From: Porphyromonadaceae bacterium UBA3318
Lineage (GTDB): Bacteria; Bacteroidota; Bacteroidia; Bacteroidales; Muribaculaceae
Direction: 5' to 3'
Length of the DNA stretch: 21,772 nucleotides
Assembly: GCA_002361235.1 (NCBI GenBank)
Contig: DESI01000041.1
Location: forward strand, 1 to 21,772
Of this stretch, positions 17,354 through 21,772 are shown piece after piece (within the stretch, counting starts at the first letter, position 1; every line of letters begins with the position of its first letter). The translations under genes and the position numbers were made by a program. The notes under the pieces were generated by a model. That model made no database searches and was not told where the DNA came from. It saw nothing but the letters and a program-made list of their open reading frames with translations.

Positions 17354-17399
17354 AAATGTGTCAAAAAGATAATAATTTTTGAAAAGGGGGGAGCAAGAG

Positions 17400-17429
17400 G
17401 ATGAATTTCGATAAATTTCGATAAATCTC
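17400..17429. repeat. 10-bp tandem repeat, three units
   Basis: Three consecutive units read GATGAATTTC, GATAAATTTC and GATAAATCTC, followed by GATGC. They sit between the M6 promoter and the 37-bp array. No coding role is seen. Confidence 0.75.
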
Positions 17430-17435
17430 GATGCT

Positions 17436-17546
17436 GAAACAAAAGGCGAAGCGGAGGCAAAAGACGGATGGGGAAACAAAAGGCGAAGCGGAGGCAAAAG
17501 ACGGATGGGGAAACAAAAGGAGAAGCGGAGGCAAAAGACGGATGGG
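17436..17546. repeat. 37-bp tandem repeat, three units (minisatellite)
   Basis: Units start at 17436, 17473 and 17510, each beginning GAAACAAAAGG and ending AGACGGATGGG. Units 1 and 2 are identical and unit 3 has one change (C to A at its 12th base). A 37-bp period is not a multiple of three, so the translated repeats in other frames are not a protein. Confidence 0.92.
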
Positions 17547-17594
17547 GAAACAAAAAGGGAAACAAAAAGGGAAACAAAAAGGGAAACAAAAAGA
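17547..17594. repeat. 12-bp tandem repeat, four units, abutting the frd terminator
   Basis: GAAACAAAAAGG is repeated from 17547, 17559, 17571 and 17583, the last unit ending in GA. The unit is a variant of the first 12 bases of the 37-bp unit, so this array looks like a secondary expansion. On the minus strand it repeats the T-rich tract that follows the frdB terminator stem. Confidence 0.92.
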
Positions 17595-17618
17595 GGGCGT
17601 GCCCGGAGGCACGCCCTC
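17588..17618 (-). terminator. Rho-independent terminator of the frd operon
   Basis: A perfect 11-bp stem GAGGGCGTGCC (17593-17603) / GGCACGCCCTC (17608-17618) has a 4-nt loop and is followed on the minus strand by TTTTTGTTTCCC, which is then repeated. A smaller hairpin GGTCGC/GCGACC (17626-17640) lies between it and the frdB stop. Confidence 0.9.
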
Positions 17619-17657
17619 GTGTGTCGGTCGCATTGCGACCGGATTGTTACGACCGGA

Positions 17658-18416
17658 TTATTTGCGGCACTTGGCTGCGATGTATTCGCGGTTCATGCGC
17701 GCGATGTTGGCCATCTTGATGTTCTTGGGGCACTCGGCGGAGCAGGCACCGGTGTTGGTGCAGTTGCCGAAGCCGAGCTCGTCCATCTTGGACACCATGG
17801 CGATGGCGCGGCGGTACTTCTCCACGGCACCCTGGGGCAGACGTGACAGCTGCGAAATCTTTGCGCTGACGAACAGCATTGCCGATCCGTTCTTGCAGGC
17901 TGCGACACATGCGCCGCATCCGATGCAGCTGGCGGAATCCATGGCCTCGTCGGCCTGCACCTTGGAGATGGGGAGGTCGTTGGCGTCCTGCGCGCCGCCG
18001 CAGTTGAACGATACGTAACCGCCGGCCTGCTGGATCTTGTCGAAGGCGTTGCGGTCCACCATCAGGTCCTTGATGACGGGGAACGCTGCGGAACGCCAGG
18101 GCTCGACTGTGATGGTCTCGCCGTTGGCGAAGCGACGCATGTAGAGCTGGCAGGTGGTGGCGCCGGTGGCCGGGCCGTGGGGATGTCCGTTGATATAGAG
18201 CGAGCACATGCCGCAGATGCCCTCGCGGCAGTCGTGGTCGAACACGATAGGCTCCTCATGGTTCTCCACAAGACGCTCGTTCAGGATGTCGAGGGTCTCG
18301 AGGAACGATGTGTCGGGAGTGGTCTCGACATCGGTGTATGTCACGAATTCTCCCTTTTCCTTGGGACCGCGCTGACGCCAGACCCGAAGGTTTACTTTCA
18401 TTATATTGTCTTCCAT
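17658..18416 (-). CDS. frdB: fumarate reductase/succinate dehydrogenase iron-sulfur subunit
   Basis: This subunit carries electrons between the heme/menaquinone site and the flavin. The 252-residue protein has the [2Fe-2S] ligands Cys63, Cys68, Cys71 and Cys89 (CREGICGMC and ATTC). The C-terminal domain follows with CIGCGACVAAC (Cys164, 167, 170, 174) and CTNTGACSAECP (Cys219, 225, 229) for the [4Fe-4S] and [3Fe-4S] clusters. The start at 18416 leaves 6 nt from the frdA stop; an alternative ATG five codons downstream (MKVNLRVWRQ) would also give a full protein. It is the last gene of the C-A-B operon and is followed by a strong terminator. Confidence 0.96.
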   Translation of the reverse strand: MEDNIMKVNLRVWRQRGPKEKGEFVTYTDVETTPDTSFLETLDILNERLVENHEEPIVFDHDCREGICGMCSLYINGHPHGPATGATTCQLYMRRFANGETITVEPWRSAAFPVIKDLMVDRNAFDKIQQAGGYVSFNCGGAQDANDLPISKVQADEAMDSASCIGCGACVAACKNGSAMLFVSAKISQLSRLPQGAVEKYRRAIAMVSKMDELGFGNCTNTGACSAECPKNIKMANIARMNREYIAAKCRK

Positions 18417-18422
18417 CTTCTC

Positions 18423-20441
18423 TTATGACTTATAGTTACGGGTCTGCACTTTGATTGCTTCGTATTCGAGGGGCTCCTTGATGAGTTCGGGGGCCTTGTT
18501 GTCGCTGCCCTCGTAGGCCCAGCATGCTACGTAGAAGTAGTCCTTGTCGTCACGCTTGGCCTCGCCCTCCTCGGTCTGATACTCGGTGCGGAAGTGACCG
18601 CCGCAGGACTCGTTGCGGTTCAGCGCGTCGTAAGCGATGAGCTCGCCCATGGTGATGAAGTCCTGGAGACGGAACGCCTTGTCCAGCTCCACGTTCATGC
18701 CGTCGCCGGCCACGCCCGGGATGTAGAGCTCGGTCTCGAAGGTCTTGCGCAGGTTCTTCAGCTCGCCGATGGCCTTCTCCAGACCCTCCTTGTCTCGGGC
18801 CATGCCTACGTATTCCCACATGATGTGGCCCAGCTCCTTGTGGATGGAGTCAACCGAGCGGTTGCCCTTGATGTTCATCAGCTTCTCCTCCTCGGCCTCG
18901 CACTTGGCCTGTGCGGCCTCGAACTCGGGGGTGTCGGTCTTGAAGTGGGGAACGGTGATCTGGTCGCTCAGGTAGTTCTGGATGGTGTAGGGGAGCACGA
19001 AGTAACCGTCGGCCAGACCCTGCATCAGAGCGGATGCGCCCAGACGGTTGGCGCCGTGGTCGGAGAAGTTGCACTCGCCGATGGCGAACAGTCCCTTGAT
19101 GCTGGTCTGCAGCTCATAGTCCACCCAGATGCCGCCCATGGTGTAGTGGATGGCGGGGTAGATCATCATGGGGTTGTAGTACTTCACGCCGTCCACCTCG
19201 CAGGCGAATTCGCCGGGGTTGACGTCGGTGATCTCCTCGTACATGTCGAACAGGTTGCCGTAACGCTGGCGCACCACGTCGATGCCCAGGCGGTTGATGG
19301 CCTCGGAGAAGTCGAGGAACACGGCCAGGCCGGTGTTGTTGACACCGTAGCCGGCGTCGCAGCGCTCCTTGGCGGCACGCGATGCAACGTCACGGGGCAC
19401 CAGGTTGCCGAATGCCGGGTAGCGGCGCTCCAGATAGTAGTCGCGGTCCTGTTCGGGGATGTCGCTTCCCTTGATCTCGCCGCTCTGCAGCTTCTTGGCG
19501 TCCTCGATGTTCTTGGGCACCCAGATGCGGCCGTCGTTACGCAGCGACTCGGACATCAGGGTCAGCTTGGACTGCTTGTCGCCGTGCACGGGGATACACG
19601 TGGGGTGAATCTGCACGTACGCGGGGTTGGCGAAGTATGCGCCCTTGCGGTAGCAGGCCATTGCTGCCGAGCAGTTGCAGGCCATGGCGTTGGTGGAAAG
19701 GAAGTATGTGTTGCCGTATCCGCCGGTGGCGATAACCACTGCGTGTGCGGCGAAACGCTCGAACTTGCCGGTCACCAGGTTCTTGGCGATGATGCCTCGT
19801 GCGCGCTCCACGCCGTCCTTGTCCTTGATCAGCACCAGCTCGTGCATCTCGTAGCGGTTGTAGCTCTTTACCTTGCCGGCCTGGATCTGACGGTTCAGGC
19901 TGGAGTATGCGCCGAGCAGCAGCTGCTGGCCGGTCTGGCCCTTGGCGTAGAATGTACGCGATACCTGGGCGCCGCCGAACGAACGGTTGGCCAGCAGGCC
20001 GCCGTATTCGCGTGCGAAGGGCACGCCCTGTGCCACGCACTGGTCGATGATATTGTTCGACACTTCGGCCAGACGGTACACGTTGGCTTCGCGGGCGCGG
20101 TAGTCGCCTCCCTTGACGGTGTCGTAGAACAGGCGGTAGACGGAGTCGCCGTCGTTCTGATAGTTCTTGGCTGCGTTGATACCGCCCTGGGCTGCGATGG
20201 AGTGGGCGCGGCGGGGGCTGTCCTGGATGCAGAAGTTCAGCACGTTGAAGCCGAGTTCGGCCAGCGTGGATGCTGCGGATGCACCTGCCAGACCTGTGCC
20301 CACAACTATGATGTCAAGACGGCGCTTGTTGGCCGGATTGACCAGCTTCTGATGCGCCTTGTAGTTGGTCCATTTCTCAGCTACGGGTCCCTCCGGTATC
20401 TTGGAGTCGGCCGGGGCCATTACTTTTACGTTTTGATCCAT
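18423..20441 (-). CDS. frdA: fumarate reductase/succinate dehydrogenase flavoprotein subunit
   Basis: This is the catalytic subunit interconverting fumarate and succinate at the cytoplasmic face of the membrane. The 672-residue protein has a 40-residue lead-in, the FAD motif GTGLAGASAA (48-57), and His80 in RRAHSIAAQGG as the expected covalent FAD attachment site. QIHPTC with His279 and PRDVASRA with the catalytic Arg350 follow. GECNFSDHGANRLGASAL, and a helical C-terminal domain with the family's GGHFRTEYQTEEGEAKR, complete it. The length and the insert pattern fit the Bacteroidota/epsilonproteobacterial di-heme type rather than E. coli FrdA. In anaerobic gut Bacteroidales the complex usually runs as fumarate reductase, but sequence alone does not fix the direction. 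Confidence 0.97.
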   Translation of the reverse strand: MDQNVKVMAPADSKIPEGPVAEKWTNYKAHQKLVNPANKRRLDIIVVGTGLAGASAASTLAELGFNVLNFCIQDSPRRAHSIAAQGGINAAKNYQNDGDSVYRLFYDTVKGGDYRAREANVYRLAEVSNNIIDQCVAQGVPFAREYGGLLANRSFGGAQVSRTFYAKGQTGQQLLLGAYSSLNRQIQAGKVKSYNRYEMHELVLIKDKDGVERARGIIAKNLVTGKFERFAAHAVVIATGGYGNTYFLSTNAMACNCSAAMACYRKGAYFANPAYVQIHPTCIPVHGDKQSKLTLMSESLRNDGRIWVPKNIEDAKKLQSGEIKGSDIPEQDRDYYLERRYPAFGNLVPRDVASRAAKERCDAGYGVNNTGLAVFLDFSEAINRLGIDVVRQRYGNLFDMYEEITDVNPGEFACEVDGVKYYNPMMIYPAIHYTMGGIWVDYELQTSIKGLFAIGECNFSDHGANRLGASALMQGLADGYFVLPYTIQNYLSDQITVPHFKTDTPEFEAAQAKCEAEEEKLMNIKGNRSVDSIHKELGHIMWEYVGMARDKEGLEKAIGELKNLRKTFETELYIPGVAGDGMNVELDKAFRLQDFITMGELIAYDALNRNESCGGHFRTEYQTEEGEAKRDDKDYFYVACWAYEGSDNKAPELIKEPLEYEAIKVQTRNYKS

Positions 20442-20455
20442 AATGCTTGGAATAG

Positions 20456-21484
20456 TTAATTGGGTTGGCCCTGGGCGGGCATCATGTTGGTTGCGGGTTT
20501 GTTGTCGGCGCTTTCGAGATAGTCAAAGAGCTTGACGGCGTTCTCGATGCACTTCTGCTGCTTCTCGAGTTTCTCGAGCTGGTCCTTGGCGTCGGGGTTG
20601 GACTGCATGTACTGCTGACCCTCGGGGCTCTTGAGCTGCTCTGCCTGCTGGCTCATCTGCTGGTTCATCTGACGCAGGCCCATCGATACGTTCTCGTAGG
20701 GGCTGAGCTTGATGTTCATGCTGAGCTGTGCGGCGTCGGGACCGAAGTCCTTCTCGATCATGGGCACGATCATGTCCTTATACTGCGAGCGCAGTGTCTC
20801 GTCGGTCAGATAGTACTTGTCGTGGGCGCGTACGGTGAATACGACACCCTCGGCCAGGAACAGGAGGATCACGATGGAAACCCACCAGCAGCTGATCTTC
20901 TTGAGACGGGGCATCCATACGGAGTTGTCCCAGCCCACCGACTGGAACATCGACCAGAAGCCGTGGTTGAGGTGGAACCAGAGGGCGATGAAGCCGATGG
21001 CGTAAACGATAAGGGTCCAGGGCTGCTCGAAAGCGAGCTGCAGGAACAGTGTGCCGGCGGCCGGCGGGAACTCGGTGTCGACGCCGCGCACCTCCTGAAG
21101 CTGCATCTTGGCCCAGAACTGGATCAGGTGCACTACTAAGAACGCCAGCACTACGACGCCAAGAACGTACATGTTCTTGCTGGACCACTCCACTGTGGCA
21201 GGACGCTTGGAGATGGCGTATGCCTGCTTGCCGCGTGCCTTCTGGTTCTGAATGGTCAGAATCGAAGCGTACACGATGTGGAGAACTACGAACACTGCGA
21301 TGACGAGGGAGCCGATCAGCGCATACCAGTTGGCGCCCAGGAACTCGCAGATGGAGTTGTAGGCGGCGGGCCATACGATGGCGACAGCGTTCATCAGACA
21401 GTGGAAGGTTACGAAGACGATCAGGAATGCGCCCGTCAGGGCCATCACAAACTTACGTCCTACGGATGAGTTGAATAACCACAT
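20456..21484 (-). CDS. frdC: fumarate reductase/succinate dehydrogenase cytochrome b subunit with long C-terminal extension
   Basis: This di-heme membrane anchor (SdhC/FrdC, B-type) exchanges electrons with menaquinone. Five membrane segments are visible at about 12-34, 53-76, 103-124, 155-172 and 199-218. Likely heme-axial histidines are His28, His69, His119 and His171 or His174 (WFHLNHGFW). After the last segment comes a hydrophilic, Gln/Met-rich, partly coiled-coil tail of about 120 residues (220-342) not expected from the usual ~230-residue family members. It is first in the operon, with 14 nt to frdA. The start ATG has an A-rich leader; the operon promoter lies about 110 nt upstream. Confidence 0.93.
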   Translation of the reverse strand: MWLFNSSVGRKFVMALTGAFLIVFVTFHCLMNAVAIVWPAAYNSICEFLGANWYALIGSLVIAVFVVLHIVYASILTIQNQKARGKQAYAISKRPATVEWSSKNMYVLGVVVLAFLVVHLIQFWAKMQLQEVRGVDTEFPPAAGTLFLQLAFEQPWTLIVYAIGFIALWFHLNHGFWSMFQSVGWDNSVWMPRLKKISCWWVSIVILLFLAEGVVFTVRAHDKYYLTDETLRSQYKDMIVPMIEKDFGPDAAQLSMNIKLSPYENVSMGLRQMNQQMSQQAEQLKSPEGQQYMQSNPDAKDQLEKLEKQQKCIENAVKLFDYLESADNKPATNMMPAQGQPN

Positions 21485-21535
21485 AGATGTTCTGTATTAT
21501 TTGTTTGTTTTTATATGTTGATTTCGGGTCGGGCC

Positions 21536-21553
21536 GCCATGTCGCGACATGGC
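21536..21553 (-). promoter_or_regulatory. 18-bp palindrome in the frd leader
   Basis: GCCATGTCGCGACATGGC is a perfect inverted repeat between the promoter and frdC, about 50 nt upstream of the start codon. It could be a leader hairpin or a dimeric-repressor operator. Confidence 0.6.
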
Positions 21554-21557
21554 CGGA

Positions 21558-21583
21558 GGGAGTACCCATAACCGGGTATTCCC
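21558..21583 (-). promoter_or_regulatory. hairpin at the start of the frd transcript
   Basis: GGGAGTACCC (21558-21567) pairs with GGGTATTCCC (21574-21583) with one mismatch. It lies immediately downstream of the predicted transcription start, so it would cap the 5' end of the mRNA. Confidence 0.55.
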
Positions 21584-21593
21584 ACTAATTTCG

Positions 21594-21625
21594 CAAATTT
21601 ACACAACTTTTGACAATTGAGGAAA
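21594..21625 (-). promoter_or_regulatory. promoter of the frdCAB operon
   Basis: The minus strand has TTTC (21622-21625), a 20-nt spacer and TAAATTTG (21594-21601), a one-mismatch match to the Bacteroidota TTTG-N20-TAnnTTTG promoter. Transcription would start near 21587, giving a leader of about 100 nt. Confidence 0.65.
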
Positions 21626-21648
21626 TATTTAGCCATAAAAATTTTAAA

Positions 21649-21675
21649 TTGACGGTGTATTGACGGGTGTTGACG
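21649..21675. repeat. three TTGACG boxes upstream of the frd promoter
   Basis: TTGACG occurs at 21649-21654, 21660-21665 and 21670-21675, spaced 11 and 10 nt, about one helical turn. They lie roughly 60-90 nt upstream of the predicted frd transcription start. They could be activator sites or debris of a repeat element. Confidence 0.5.
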
Positions 21676-21756
21676 ACGTGGACGTCGTCAACACGGTAGC
21701 GGAGACTGGAGGTGCGACGTCCACGTCGCACAATAATAATTAAAAAGTCGCACAAT
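21667..21756. repeat. pair of hairpins with complementary loops plus a direct repeat
   Basis: Hairpin 1 is GTGTTGACGACG (21667-21678) / CGTCGTCAACAC (21683-21694), perfect, loop TGGA. Hairpin 2 is GTGCGACG (21712-21719) / CGTCGCAC (21724-21731), perfect, loop TCCA. Loop and inner stem of hairpin 1 (CGACGTGGACGTCG) are the exact reverse complement of those of hairpin 2. GTCGCACAAT at 21725-21734 recurs at 21747-21756. It is REP-like in appearance, continues to near the window end, and its function is unknown. Confidence 0.75.
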
Positions 21757-21772
21757 CGTTGACGAAAAAAAG

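Noticed and set aside
17341..17633. Phe/Pro-rich open frames on the minus strand and Lys/Gly-rich frames on the plus strand across the tandem repeats
   Set aside because: They are translations of the 37-bp and 12-bp repeats; the 37-bp period shifts frame each unit, so no stable protein repeat is encoded.
18594..20459. 621-codon open frame antisense to frdA
   Set aside because: It results from GC bias in the third codon position of frdA; the translated product is Val/Leu/His-rich without domains.

Overview
The window looks like a chromosomal segment of a GC-rich, gut-type member of the Bacteroidales (order Bacteroidales, plausibly Muribaculaceae or a close relative). The grounds are: the succinate dehydrogenase/fumarate reductase operon in the order C-A-B with a di-heme cytochrome b; A-rich leaders rather than Shine-Dalgarno sites; several promoter matches to the Bacteroidota pattern TTTG-N20-TAnnTTTG; and two large secreted proteins with FN3/cleaved-adhesin architecture and C-terminal domains resembling type IX sorting signals. 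The family-level placement is inference. No rRNA, tRNA, CRISPR array, integrase or transposase was recognised.

Layout. On the + strand, 70-7061 holds rpsT with its own terminator, then a likely operon nadB - S41 processing protease - mfd; the last two overlap by ATGA. A convergent gap (GAPDH) gene follows on the - strand (7259-8266). Between gap and mscL lies a 646-nt gene-free stretch dominated by a large inverted structure (8540-8869): two arms of exactly 116 nt around a 98-nt centre. mscL (8913-9353, +) converges on a 1509-residue secreted multidomain protein (9472-14001, -). An M6-type secreted metalloprotease (14428-17274, -) lies upstream of that gene. Then comes a gene-free stretch with three different tandem repeats (17400-17594), and the frdB-frdA-frdC genes read right to left (17658-21484, -). 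They are preceded by a good promoter, a structured leader and an upstream block of iterated TTGACG and hairpins.

Functionally the window mixes housekeeping genes (ribosomal protein S20, NAD synthesis, transcription-coupled repair, glycolysis, osmotic safety valve, anaerobic fumarate respiration) with two exported proteins. NadB in anaerobes can use fumarate as electron acceptor and the Frd complex reduces fumarate with menaquinol, so two fumarate-linked enzymes are present, but nothing shows co-regulation.

The most unusual content is intergenic. A short repeat related to TAGACAGGAGAAC occurs after both mfd and mscL, in opposite orientation, and each copy is followed by a near-identical terminator hairpin; one copy supplies the stop codon of mfd. 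The 330-nt inverted element at 8540-8869, the 37-bp/12-bp tandem array abutting the frd terminator, and the complementary-loop hairpins upstream of frd are the best candidates for undescribed elements. No new multi-gene system was found.
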